64,000 nucleotides of DNA from Nematopogon swammerdamellus (GCA_946902875.1 OX336345.1:20615395-20679394); one strand, 5' to 3'; positions 30,478 through 40,654 are shown, numbered from the stretch's first letter. A program made the numbers and translations. Notes: generated by a model from the sequence alone, not told the origin.

Positions 30478-30871
30478 AGATAGATAGATAGAAAGAAAAT
30501 TCTTTATTGCTCCAGTAAACATTAAAAAGTAACAAATACATTAGATAATTTACATAAGGTGCAAAGGCGGACTTATCCCTTACAGAGATATCTTACAGGT
30601 CGGTTAACTAAAGCTGGCACGTACACAGTACTCACACCAATGCAATTGCCCGCGTGCGAGTGAGACAGATCGGATTTTCGTGATGCGTATGCAGTGCGAC
30701 GTCTCACTCGCACGCGGGCATTTGCATTGGTGTGAGTACTGTGTACCTGTACAGTCAACCTTTGGATGTTTGAGATTCGATAATAAAGTGGAATGTAAGT
30801 AGGTAGTAGCAAGAATAGCGAGTTGAGCGTGAGAATTGAAGATAAGATAATAATAAGAATACTTATTAACA
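30478..30871 (+). repeat. Rep-E with inserted hairpin
   Basis: Starts with (GATA)n, then TTCTTTATTGCTCCAGTAAA, GGTGCAAAGGCGGACTTATC and GTCAACCTTTGGATGTTTGA. Other copies are at 12362-12650 (reversed) and 48012-48215. The hairpin element 30599-30749 interrupts it. Confidence 0.72.
30599..30749. mobile_element. Hairpin MITE with 5-bp duplication
   Basis: Arms 30621-30665 and 30702-30746 (45 bp) are reverse complements with one mismatch (part: GCCCGCGTGCGAGTGAGA), with a 36-nt loop. TACAG is present at 30594-30598 and 30750-30754. The Rep-E copy at 12362-12650 has TACAG once at this point, so the insertion and its duplication are read directly. No coding capacity. Confidence 0.82.
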
Positions 30872-31989
30872 ACTAGCTGAGCCCGCGGCTCCCTCGCGTG
30901 AAATTCGTATTCCAAAGAAGAATGTAAGTAACTAAGGGCGAGGCCGAAGGCCGAGCTGCGTTCAGGTAATCGATAAAACTTCTTAAAGAAAGTAACTAAC
31001 TAAGGGCGAGGCCGAAGGCCGAGCTGCTTTCAGGTAAACGATAAATCTTTCTCAAATAAAGGAAGTAAGTAAGGGCGAGGCCGAAGGCCGAGCTGCGATC
31101 AGGAAGACGAAAAAAGTAATATTAATAACTAAAGAATTAAACCTACCTAACAAACATTAAAATAACTATCAAAACGGGCATTTTCAAATGTTCTTAGAGC
31201 ACTTGCGGCATTACCCCGCTGGATGGCAAGGCTTACCCTTTCAATGAAGTACATAAGCCCTTGATGGCGGGACACCAGTTGCGTCAACCAGCTCAAGCCT
31301 CTTTTGGCTTCACTGCTCCACGGACCGAGGGTTTCAACAGCAAACGCAACAAATTCGAAATCTTGAATTATATTTCTATATTTGCTGCGTTTGAGGCTCT
31401 CCGCCCCAGCCTCGGCCGCGCCAGCCGCTCTTGAAGATGTCCTAACGTGACTTGGAGCCAATGTGAGAACAAAAGTGGCGTCCCACATCAAAGAACTACC
31501 CTTAGTCCATGGCACTAAGGTGATAGCATCGGGCCTCTTGCCATCCAGCCGGGAATAACCGCGAGGTTCTAGGATGCACGGTATATTTGCCGTTAGAAGC
31601 GTGGACTTTATAATAAAATTTAAATTAAATTAACTCAATCTTAATATTAATTAACTTTATTCGAGATGGTTTAGCTTCTTCCTGAACGCAGCTCGGCCTT
31701 CGGCCTCGCCCTTAGTTACTTGCTTTCTTCGAGATGGTTTATCATTTGTCAGAACGTAGCTCGGCCTTCGGCCTCTCCCTTAGTTGCTTACTTTCTTCAA
31801 GAATGTTTTTCTTCTTCCTGAACTCAGCTCCGCCTTCGGCTAAAAGTAACTAAGGGCGAGCCTTAGTTACTTTCATCGAGAAGGAATATCGTTTACGTGA
31901 GCGCAGATCCGCCTTCGGGCCCGCCTTTAGTTACTTACTTTCTTTTTTTGAAATACGAATTTCACGCGAGCGAAGCCGCGGGCAACAGA
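30872..31989. mobile_element. FB-like fold-back element carrying a coding fragment
   Basis: Ends ACTAGCTGAGCCCGCGGCTC and reverse-type CGAGCGAAGCCGCGGGCAAC. Inside each end lie about three tandem units containing GGGCGAGGCCGAAGGCCGAG, forward on the left (30930-31130), reversed on the right (31670-31950). The centre (31140-31640) holds a protein-coding remnant. Long termini built of subterminal tandem repeats in opposite orientation are the hallmark of Foldback/Galileo-like elements. Related, larger units form the palindrome at 48.6-54.2 kb. Confidence 0.7.
31147..31620 (-). pseudogene. Coding fragment in the FB-like element
   Basis: An open frame without stops from about 31620 down to 31147. 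Visible motifs in order: IPCILEPRGYSRLDGKRPD, ITLVPWTKGSSLMWDAT, LTLAPSHVR, FEFVAFAVETLGPWSSEAKR and RVSLAIQRGNAASALRTFEN. I recall proteins with this series from repeat-encoded ORFs in many invertebrates. The PD...WDxT spacing could fit a PD-(D/E)XK-like nuclease, but that is a guess. The N-terminal part of any larger protein is missing. No obvious start codon, so I treat it as a captured or decayed piece. Confidence 0.55.
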
Positions 31990-32029
31990 TATATAAATTT
32001 TATTGCAGCAATGACAGCGACATAACTTC

Positions 32030-32655
32030 GACTTTCAATAAATTTTTTTTATTTATCAAACAATTTGTCACCGGCCAGCTCACGTCGAGATGACAGTTCT
32101 CCGTTGTCAACATGACATTTAAAATTGTTTTTAACCTTTACTTTGGATTACGTGATTTATAATATATTTTTTAATTATTATGTTCATCCGGGATATACAC
32201 TGTCACTATAAAATGTTTCGTCAAATTCCGTTCGGTGGTTTTTGCGAGATGCGCGTACAAATAGACATTTTTGCATTTACGATTTTATGATATGTATATA
32301 GAAAGAATAGATATGTATAGACTATTGTGTTCAAGTTATAAAAAAGAAGAACTGTCATTTTCGTTGTATCTACTTATTTTTAAATTTCGAATGAATATTT
32401 TATTCAAATTGTATTTGCTGCCAGTTCTCAAGATATAATTATGTACTTTGGACTACGTGATTTTAAACGCGCAATAATGTTTATAATTGTAAATTATTTT
32501 TTATTTTTGTTATTTTTTTTTACGTATTATGTTAACCCGGCATATAAACTGCCAATATACAAAGTTTCGTCTAATTCCGTTCAGTGGTTTTTGCGTGATG
32601 CGCGTACAGACAAACAAACAAACAAACAAACAAACAAACAAACAAACAAACAAAA
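32030..32655 (+). repeat. Two tandem diverged repeat copies ending in (AAAC)n
   Basis: TAATTCCGTTCAGTGGTTTT at 32572 parallels AAATTCCGTTCGGTGGTTTT at 32224, and both are preceded by TTTGGATTACGTGATTT-like and CGGGATATACACTG-like words. The second ends in (CAAA)n at 32606-32655. The 73-codon frame here is not a gene. Confidence 0.6.
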
Positions 32656-32828
32656 ATTTTAAAAACTATTCTAACATGTTCAGTATCACATTTTAAGCCA
32701 CCCTGGTTAGTTTTTTTCCGAATACATTCAATGTACAGACTTTCTTACCTCTACGATTTTATTATATGTATAGATACATATAAGTACATGCTAGTAAAAT
32801 ATAAGCCATACATGTTACAAGCATGTTT

Positions 32829-33078
32829 GTCAGCCTCGGTAGCTCAGTGGTGCGGTCGGTACGCTGCTGAGCGCGGTCAGTACTTGGATGGGTGACCGAT
32901 CGACCGTTGGAAGCTGACCGTGGTTCGGATTCCACGTTAAACTGTAGGTTTCTTACTTTACTAGGTGGTAGGCTTTATCTCGGCCGGGGTGGTACCACCG
33001 CACTGAGCGAAACAGCTATGTAAATAGTTCGTGTTTTCCGCCCAGTTCAAGTGTAGTCGACATGAAATGAAGGGAAAC
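32829..33078 (+). mobile_element. SINE-A head and body, joined to inverted SINE-B
   Basis: GCCTCGGTAGCTCAGTGGTG (A box), 5S-like GCGCGGTCAGTACTTGGATG then GGTGACCG (32869-32898), B-box-like GGTTCGGATTCC (32922-32933), body ACTAGGTGGTAGGCTTTATC and GCTATGTAAATAGTTCGTGT. It stops at about 33078 in GAAGGGAAAC, where SINE-A would normally continue with CACTGACATGG. Confidence 0.8.
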
Positions 33079-33335
33079 TCCGAGAAAGTAGGTGCCATAC
33101 CGGAGACTTCCCTTTGGATTGCTGGCTATACTGAACTAGAGGAGAACACAACCAAGGCTTCTATGCGGCCATCAGATTCAGATTCAGTACGGTGGTACCA
33201 ACCCAGCCGGCTACAATTTGAGCCTACCACCTAGTAAGGGGCAAGGGAGGGGGGGGCCTACAGTTTTACACCGGTGGTTCTGAAATGTGAAGCAGCAGGT
33301 GTAGGTATGCACGTAAATTTTTTCGTTGTTTAAAA
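33079..33335 (-). mobile_element. SINE-B, reversed, fused to SINE-A
   Basis: Runs from TCCGAGAAAGTAGGTGCCAT to GGTGTAGGTATGCACGTAAA, the reverse of SINE-B from its distal body to just before the head. Its 3' end and head are missing. The junction with SINE-A falls in the region shared by the two families. Confidence 0.75.
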
Positions 33336-33588
33336 TTCTTCGTGGGTGTAATCGAACCGGATAGAACAAATTGTGACAATGACAAGTTCGAGTGCAGTCT
33401 AACTGCCAAATTAATGATCAATAAACAATACAATACAATTAAAATATGAGACATTGACAATACTTTTACGTGAAGGTTACGAGTATATTCACCTAATTTT
33501 AAATGTTCTTGCAATGACCAATGACAATGCTAAGTAATTTTGAGTTGATCTAGGTATTTACAATATATTTTTTTCTTATACTTACTTA

Positions 33589-33860
33589 TACGGTGTTGCA
33601 GTTGCCCCCGTAATATTTTTAACTACATAAGGGGGTTATTCTATATGTGAAACTAAACAACTTGTGTGAAGAAAACAAATTTTTTGAAACCAAAAAAAAT
33701 ATATTTTTTCCATAAAAATTTTAAATACCTATTCTCAAAATGTATGGAGGAAAAAAACCATTTTTTTCTTAAAATAAAAAAGTCGTAGAACAAAAGTTGT
33801 TCTATTTCACGTACATAATCACCCCCTTTCGGGTTTTACGGTTGGGGTTGCAACACCGTG
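33589..33860 (+). mobile_element. TA-MITE2, 272 bp
   Basis: Ends ACGGTGTTGCA and TGCAACACCGT are inverted repeats, and TA lies at 33587-33588 and 33861-33862. AT-rich interior with GTCGTAGAACAAAAGTTGTT. Relatives at 10881-11151 and 59892-60416. Confidence 0.8.
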
Positions 33861-33874
33861 TATGTAATGATGTA

Positions 33875-33945
33875 CACGGTGTTGCAACCCCAGAATAACC
33901 CCCTTATGTCAGTTAAAAATATTACGGGGCAACTGCAACACCGTG
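33875..33945 (-). mobile_element. 71-bp deletion derivative of TA-MITE2
   Basis: Both termini (CACGGTGTTGCAACCCC and GCAACTGCAACACCGTG) with TA on each side, but only the GGGGGTTATTCT-side segment between them. It lies 14 bp from the larger copy, in opposite orientation. Confidence 0.75.
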
Positions 33946-33947
33946 TA

Positions 33948-35242
33948 TATTGGTTGTATGTATGTATCTTTGTACAATATGTCTATGTAAGTTGTGTATT
34001 TATATTTCATACTACTGTCCACTCTTTAGTACTGCATTGTCCGCCCCTACATGTTTTCCACATCCCAAAGGCAGTTCGTACAGAATGCCGCGAGGCACTA
34101 AAATCGCCTTTTGTAACCCTTTTATATAACGGTGTACAATACAGTATGTTTTAATTTAATTTAATTTCAAGTAGGTACTCATTGCACCGCGTACGTGAAC
34201 AGTTTCGCCATTTTATCTGCAGCCGTAAATAAGAGGGAAGTAAATTGATGCTTATCGATTTAATTTTATAAATTGCACCCAATCGGCTTGCGTCATTCTA
34301 TTCAGGCGGCAACACTGAATAAAGTCCTACCATAGACGTATAAAGATTATTTCTCTATGAGTCCTACTCAGTAGCCGTGATACAGAACATTCCTTATTTA
34401 AAATCATTTTAATTTAAAAAGGAGACGGGGATGTTTGGGCCCGATTGTAATAAAATGAGGTATGGTTCAAAAAAATGGTTATATTTTTCTTTATCGAACC
34501 GTAAAATATCAACCCAATTTTTAATCTAGAAAACGAGAAATCTTTAAAAAAAGTGATAAAAGAAACGATTACGATTAAACTAAATATTTATTAATGTTGA
34601 TACAATCATGATTTTAAACATTTAAAAATAAAAACGCTAGCACCAAATGAATAACTCAATTAAAGTAATTAAATCCATTACAAATTATCATTTTACTATT
34701 AAAAAAAAATCAACATTCACAATAATAAAAGGACGCTAGTATCCATATAAAGTCTGTGATAAAAACAGAATTGGCTGTATACTCTAATGAGTTTTGCCTG
34801 TTTCGGGAGGAGACGAATTAATCTAAAATAATTTCTATAGAAGAAGAGCTGTCATAGCTGTCAGTTGTATTTTCATTTCATAATATTTACAAAACATAAA
34901 TAACTAGAATTCTGAAAAAGTTTCGATATTAATGCATTATTTTATTATTTTGAAGCAAACATCAACAGCAGATCTATAGAAGTGAATTTTGAGTGTGTAA
35001 TAAGCGGTGGGTCTGGTTGCTGCGCCTATGTGCCAAAATCTGCTGAATTTTCAGTGAAGATTTAATGATATTTAGGCTATTAATTGACACTATTTTCATC
35101 TTTGTACAATCGGGCCCAAGATTGTATGAAAGCGTATCCGTCTCCTTTAAGGTGCTAACTGCATTTTCAGTGGTCAAATTTCTTTATTTTAATATATTTA
35201 TAGTTAAAAAAAAATTATTACCTATTAACTATAAAACTATTA
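33948..35242. other. Unassigned AT-rich DNA
   Basis: Frames of 98 (33858-34154) and 67 codons show no domain, and the first starts in a MITE. No repeat matches recognised in 34160-35240. Could hold a unique sequence, but nothing supports a gene. Confidence 0.4.
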
Positions 35243-35641
35243 GAGCGGCGGGTGGCCGAATGGTTTGGGCATCGGCTTCTCATGCGGGAGGTCCGAGGTT
35301 CGAATCCGTCGGCGTGTACCAATGAGTTTTTTCTGACGAAAAAATTTACGTGCATACCTACACCCGCTGCTTCACCGTTCGGAACCGGTGTAAAACTGTA
35401 GGTCCCTTCCCTTGCCCCTTACTAGGTGGTAGGCTCAAATTGTAGCCGACTGGGTTGGTATCACCGTACTGGATGTAAGATGGCCGCATAGCAACCTCGG
35501 TGTTCTCTAGTCCAGTATAGCTAGCAATCCAGGGAAGTCTCCGGTATGGCACCTACCTTCTCGGAGGTGATATTGGCTAGTCAGAGCATGTGCTTTGGCA
35601 CCTCTGACTCAGCCACCCATACCGGATTACATAAAAAAAAA
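35243..35641 (+). mobile_element. SINE-B, full length
   Basis: About 399 bp. The tRNA-like head GGCGGGTGGCCGAATGGTTT (A box) and GAGGTTCGAATCCGTCGG (B box, about 35298-35310), post-head GTACCAATGAGTTTTTTCTG, body AAAACTGTAGGTCCCTTCCC and ACTAGGTGGTAGGCTCAAAT, then TCCGGTATGGCACCTACC, and the end CATACCGGATTACATAAAAA. Reference copy for the family. The 5' junction adjoins AT-rich DNA, and I did not find a clear target duplication. Confidence 0.85.
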
Positions 35642-35698
35642 CCTACATTTTCACTTAAAAATAATATATTATATATTTAAAAATATAATTTAATAATA

Positions 35699-36064
35699 AC
35701 TACTGTGGCCGCTGCTCTGACGAACTTGCTTCCCTTATCCCTCCTCCTCCTGTTCGCCTTCGCCAAACCCGCCATACTCTCGCGGAACACCCGTTTGTAG
35801 TCGACAGAAGAGTTCTTCGAACTGCACGATTCTCTAAATCGTTCTTGTGCCGCACTGCAAAGGTGTGGAACGGGCTCCCAGGAAATATCTTCCCCCACTC
35901 CTACAATCCACAGATCTTCAAATCGCGGGTTAATAGCCTTTCCCCAGCAACATTAGTCCACCTCCAAGCCGGACTGGCACCTCCTCGGGGGTGAAATTGG
36001 CTGCGCCTGAGGTTGCGACGTCGGACAGAGCCACACAGTTCGGTAGCAATAAAAAAAAAAAAAA
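35699..36064 (+). pseudogene. 3' end of the 5.8-kb LINE family, with poly(A)
   Basis: Nearly identical to the last 370 bp of the minus-strand LINE at 5802-9615: GGCCGCTGCTCTGACGAACT, CTCCACAAT-type 3' ORF end, AAATTGGCTGCGCCTGAGGT, then A(13-14) at 36051-36064. Codons for SKSFLCRTAKVWNGLPG are present on the plus strand, in frame. The 73-residue minus-strand frame is the complement of a real end. The short 5'-truncated copy shows the family has recently retrotransposed. Confidence 0.88.
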
Positions 36065-36245
36065 CTTTGTAAATAACTTACCATATTAGGACTGAATAAA
36101 GTTAAGTGAATCTTGCTGAATAACAATTACACTGAAGTGACTTAAGTTTCCTGAGGAAGTCTAACCGGTTGCATTTTTGTTTATATAGAAATTTAAATGG
36201 TAGGTTCGCAATAAACATTACATTTCATTTCATTTCATTCCATTC

Positions 36246-36512
36246 GTTCGTCCGGCTACACTGAACTGGACGTAAAACACGGAACTTTTGAATTATTTTT
36301 TATGGAAACTGACACGGTTGGCTACATCACCTACACCATCCGTGATGTCAGCCCGTAACACCGGGTGAACTAGGTGCCATGTCAGTGCTTCCCTTCGGTC
36401 GTGCCGGCTACACTGCACTGGAGGAAAACACAAACTATTTATATAGCCGTATCGACCGATGTTTCATCCAGTGCGGTGGTATCAACCCGGGCGGGTTGAA
36501 CGCTACCACAAC
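36246..36512 (-). mobile_element. SINE-A copy plus short extra piece
   Basis: 36294-36512 is a reversed SINE-A from tail (TTTTTTATGGAAACTGACAC) to ACCCGGGCGGGTTGAACG. The preceding 45 bp (TCCGGCTACACTGAACTGGA) are a second small piece of SINE-A body in the same orientation. Confidence 0.7.
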
Positions 36513-36990
36513 ACATTTAAAAACACATTTTAAAATGTCTCACATTTGCTATGTATTTATATATATATTTTTTAATTTATTAACCTAACCTAACATAACT
36601 TAAACGAACCTAACCAAACTAACACAAGTAACACGGTGTTTATTTCGAAACAAAAATCTGTTCAGAGAGTTACATCTTGTGGGGTAATTATGTAACCCAT
36701 CACTAAATAACCGCGAGCAAGATGTATGAACTCTTTCACGAGCGAACTATTTCCCTTTGAAGGTCCATCTAAAGTTATGTGCATCAGGTATATATTCACA
36801 TTAGTCGCGTTTCACGTCTCTATTTGCTATGTCGGAAGGAATAAGTCCAGCTTACAAATTCAAGTCTTGAAAATTTGAAAACACATTTTAAAATGTCTCA
36901 AATGTGGACTGTATGTATACTTTATTTCATTTACTAACCTTGTAAAATATTCCTTGACTATTATTAATAATTTTGACTAATGTTATTGTA
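36513..36990. other. Unassigned DNA
   Basis: Contains AACCTAACCTAAC at 36582-36594 and a word AAACACATTTTAAAATGTCT repeated at about 36520 and 36880. No gene. Confidence 0.45.
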
Positions 36991-37318
36991 TTTTTTTTTT
37001 TTATGGAAACTGACACGGTTGGCTACATCACCTACAACATCCGTGATGTCAACCCATAACACCGGGTGAACTTGGTGCCACGTCAGCCTTCCCTTCGGTC
37101 GTGCCGGCTACACTGAACTGGACGGAAAACACAAACTATTTATATAGCCGTTTCGACCGACCTTTCATTCAGTGCGGTGCTACCAACCCGGGCGGGTTAA
37201 ACCCTACCACCTAGTAATATAAGAAGGGAATCATATCCCTTAGTCGCCTTTTACGACATACACGGGGAGAGATGCAGTGGGACTATTCTTTTAAAGTACT
37301 GGCCCCACACGGTACTGA
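36991..37318 (-). mobile_element. SINE-A (headless) joined to Rep-D end
   Basis: Poly(T), TTATGGAAACTGACACGGTT to ACCACCTAGTAATATAAGAA (36991-37230), then TCCCTTAGTCGCCTTTTACG to GGCCCCACACGGTAC (37231-37318). The same junction (TAATATAAGAAGGGA) recurs at 42640-42650 and 43780-43790, so the fusion is a replicated unit. Confidence 0.75.
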
Positions 37319-37579
37319 TTAAATTATTTTATTATTTATTATTAAATTATCAAATTATTTTATTTTTAACGTAGCTTATCTGTGGTTTAGTATAGGGATA
37401 TTGACAATTCTTTTGATGCTACTGTACCATGTTTTAAAAATTCCATTAAAAAGTTTATTAACGCTAATTTAAGTAGATAATAGTAGTATTAGGTAAGTGT
37501 AGTAGTAGTCTATAAGTAAAAGATAACTTAATTGTTTTTGTCTTTTATCTGGTTCTGTACAGCCATTGTCATTGTTTCA

Positions 37580-37828
37580 ACTGTAGGTCTCTTCCCTCCT
37601 AATCTTACTTGGTGGTAGGGTTTAACCCGCCCGGGTTGGTACCACCGCACTGAATGAAACGTCGGTCAAAACGGCTATGTAAATAGTTTGTGTTTTCCGA
37701 CCAGTTCAGTGTAGCCGGCACGATCAAAGGGGGAAGCACTGACATGGCACCTAGTTCACCCGGTGTTATGGGCTGACATCACGGACGTTGTAGGTGATGT
37801 AGCCAACCGTGTCAGTTTCCATAAAAAA
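37580..37828 (+). mobile_element. SINE-A body and tail
   Basis: From ACTGTAGGTCTCTTCCCTCC to GTGTCAGTTTCCATAAAAAA, followed by an A-rich run to about 37865. Confidence 0.75.
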
Positions 37829-37865
37829 AATAAAAAAAATAAATAAAAAAAAAATAAAAAAAATT

Positions 37866-38346
37866 GTGATGTTAATCGCGCAGAGTTAGATTTTATCAGA
37901 AGTATTCTTCTTAAAATCTTTATACATGAAATACCAAGATATTTTTATTGGGCTCGGTGGTGAAATACGAGTATTTCGCATAATTAGTAGGTAGATAAAG
38001 TTTGTTTTCGTGCTAAGTGCTACACAAGAGGATTGTCAAAGCTAAAGCTAGACATTCTAAAAAGGTTGAAATATAATTTGGAAGTATTAATTCCGAAAAT
38101 GTGCGCAGAGTGAAGTAAGGTAAATTAAAATACGATTCCGTGATTCTGCAGTTGAATATGAGTTAAGTTTAATCACAGAGCTAGACTGAGGGAAGGCGGC
38201 CGCCGATCGGTGTTCTGTGGGTTTAATCTTTCATTTTTATTTAAAATTACTTTTTAAATAAATAATACGTTTTTGGCACAACGAAGGATCCAGTATAGGA
38301 GTTTATACATTTAATCAATGTCAATTTGAATTGTAAGTAAATATTA
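37866..38346. other. Unassigned DNA
   Basis: No gene or repeat recognised. Confidence 0.4.
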
Positions 38347-38351
38347 TATTT

Positions 38352-38490
38352 TTTATGGAAACTGACACGGTTGGCTACAACATCGAGATGTCAGCCCATA
38401 ACACCTTGTTGGTAGGTGTTATGGGCTGACATTACGGATGTTGTAGGTGATGTAGCCAACCATGTGAGTTTCCTTAAAAAAAAACCATTC
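38352..38490. repeat. Snap-back pair of SINE-A tails
   Basis: 38352-38408 is a reversed SINE-A tail (TATGGAAACTGACACGGTTG ... CAGCCCATAACACC), at once followed by a forward tail 38414-38485 (GGTGTTATGGGCTGACATTA ... GAGTTTCCTTAAAAAAA). It can fold into a long hairpin. One arm lacks about 12 bp. Confidence 0.8.
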
Positions 38491-38894
38491 AATTTCTTAA
38501 AAAAAAAAACCAAAGGAAAATTGAAACAATTCTATAACAAAACTCTCCTCAAAGCATAAAGAGACGAGGCGACATAACGCAGTATGAGATAAAATACCAA
38601 TCTAAAAAGACAAAAAAAAAAGTTCAACTCCAGGCATTACAAGAAAAGGCGTGATGTTGCAAATGTGGAGATATTTCGCCGCCAGGGTCGGTTTTAATCT
38701 GCGCGCTTGAAACAATTTCAGACGAACCACTCCTCCGCAGGGACCCGCGCTGACTAATATGGCCGCCCGACCACTCTTAAGGGTACACTGTACGTTGCCT
38801 TCATTCATACAAACTTTCAAAAATACTAAGTCTAACATTTGGCACAATACTCAAATTTATATGCAATTTTTACGCTTACGGAACTCATTTTTAA
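38491..38894. other. Unassigned DNA
   Basis: The 81-codon minus-strand frame 38602-38847 has no recognisable motif. No repeat match. Confidence 0.4.
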
Positions 38895-39075
38895 CCCCCG
38901 ACGTAAATAGAGAGTTGTTATTAGTTTGACGCCTCCGTCTGTCTGTCAAATAGCTCCCAAACGGATGGACCGAATGACCTTAATGCGGATTTTTTATTAG
39001 AAAGCTGGTTAAACCGGGATGGTTCTTAGCTATGTTAGTAATCAAGTAATAAAGTTATTATTGAAGTAATAAAAA
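38895..39075 (+). repeat. Rep-H copy
   Basis: ACCCCCGACGTAAATAGAGA, AGCTCCCAAACGGATGGACC, AGAAAGCTGGTTAAACCGGG and TAGTAATCAAGTAATAAAGT match 4160-4370. Confidence 0.65.
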
Positions 39076-40482
39076 AATTACGTCCTCACAAACATAGCGA
39101 ACTAATTAAAAATAAAAATAACTAATCTCATAACTGAAGACATCAGGTGACAAAGGTGCTTTGTAACAAAAACAAAAAGCTGAGAAAAATGAGGTCAAAG
39201 TTTATGGCTCAACTTTTTTAATTTAGGACTTTTGAATAGATTTTTTTTCTATTCCTGATAACTAACTGACTAAGTTTACTTTGTATATACATGAAAAGCG
39301 TACAAAACCATGCATTATGTTTTTATTTTTTGCTTTGTGGATGAAGGTGTTTTGTACCACATAGCTCTTTCATCATGAACAAAAAATTCAATTTATGAGA
39401 TGATCTTTGGAGATGATGAAACTGGAATAAGGTGTTATATGAACCACGGAAAAACCTACAATTTCGTGTACATAACACCTTCACCACTTGAATAACTCCT
39501 ATTTCCGTCGTGATTTCGGATTTTCTGTCAGTGCCACTTGATTACTCGGCACATAACACCGTCATTTACGGTAAAAAATGCATTTCTAAAAAAAATTACA
39601 TAGTACCTTCGTCCACTCACCTCTTCAACTGTTCTCTTCTCTAGATATTAAAAAATGCAAAGTATTCCGGCTGTGTGTATTAATATTCGCTTATAAGTCG
39701 AGAATGTCTCAACCAATTTAGATGCAGTTTTCACCAATGCAATCTGACGCGTCGTCAGATCTTTATAGGCTATTTAATATACCGATATCCTTAACGCGAG
39801 CGAAGCCGCGGCCTTTGTAATTAAAGTATAGAAGACCCCGCTAGTATTAAGAATTTCAGTCCCAAATTGCTTCTTAAGTATGGGAAAATATAAAACTGGC
39901 ACGACCCTAGATAGCCGTCAAGCGGAAATTGTAAGTTGCTATAAGTAGAACTCATTTATCATTCAACGAGCGTGAAAATTCCTTGGCCAAATTAACTTTA
40001 AGTACTAAGATTAAGTGTTTCCCATTTGGCATTTATTTTTTCGTCGCAAAAAAAAAAATATTATCTTTGTTCATTATAATGCCATTATGTTTTTTACATA
40101 ACTGTATTTTTTTTTCAATTTACAGATAATTATTTTGTTTGTAAGTTAAGACTTTATTTTAATTTCAATAAATGTGTTTGTTACTGCAGATTTACACTAT
40201 TTAATTAGGAAAGAGTAACGGTAGTGTGTTTATCACCTTAAGAACTGTGCATATATTACGTAAGATTCCCGACAGCAACGTTCAGATTTATAATGCGCGG
40301 AAGTAAAGGGCGGATGTGGCGCAGGTGCAGAACACTTAAATTTAGAGCTTTCCTTTCGGCCATGCTTTTATGAAGTATTTAAAATAGTACAATTTCAGTG
40401 CGTGCATTAATTTACGTATTACTGACACGGTATGAGTCAGTCAGTGATTCCTGAAGGTGAGGTGTCGTGGGAGACCCGACAG
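39076..40482. other. Unassigned AT-rich DNA
   Basis: No open frame worth calling. CGCGAGCGAAGCCGCGG at 39795-39811 is an isolated FB-like/Rep-F terminus. Confidence 0.45.
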
Positions 40483-40588
40483 AAATGAAGGGAAGCACTA
40501 ACATGGCACCTAGTTCACCCAGTGTTATGAGCTGACATCACGGATGTTTTAGGTGATGTAGCCAACCGTGTCAGTTTCCATAAAAAAT
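40483..40588 (+). mobile_element. SINE-A tail
   Basis: GAAATGAAGGGAAGCACTAA to GTGTCAGTTTCCATAAAAAA. Confidence 0.72.
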
Positions 40589-40647
40589 TATAACAAAAGA
40601 AGCGATTGGCTTCTTTCGCTTTGTATATACACTCCAATTATTAATTT

Positions 40648-40654
40648 AAGAGAG

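Noticed and set aside
36582..36594. AACCTAACCTAAC as an insect telomeric (TTAGG)n tract
   Set aside because: Only two to three degenerate units. Too short for telomere or interstitial telomere calling.
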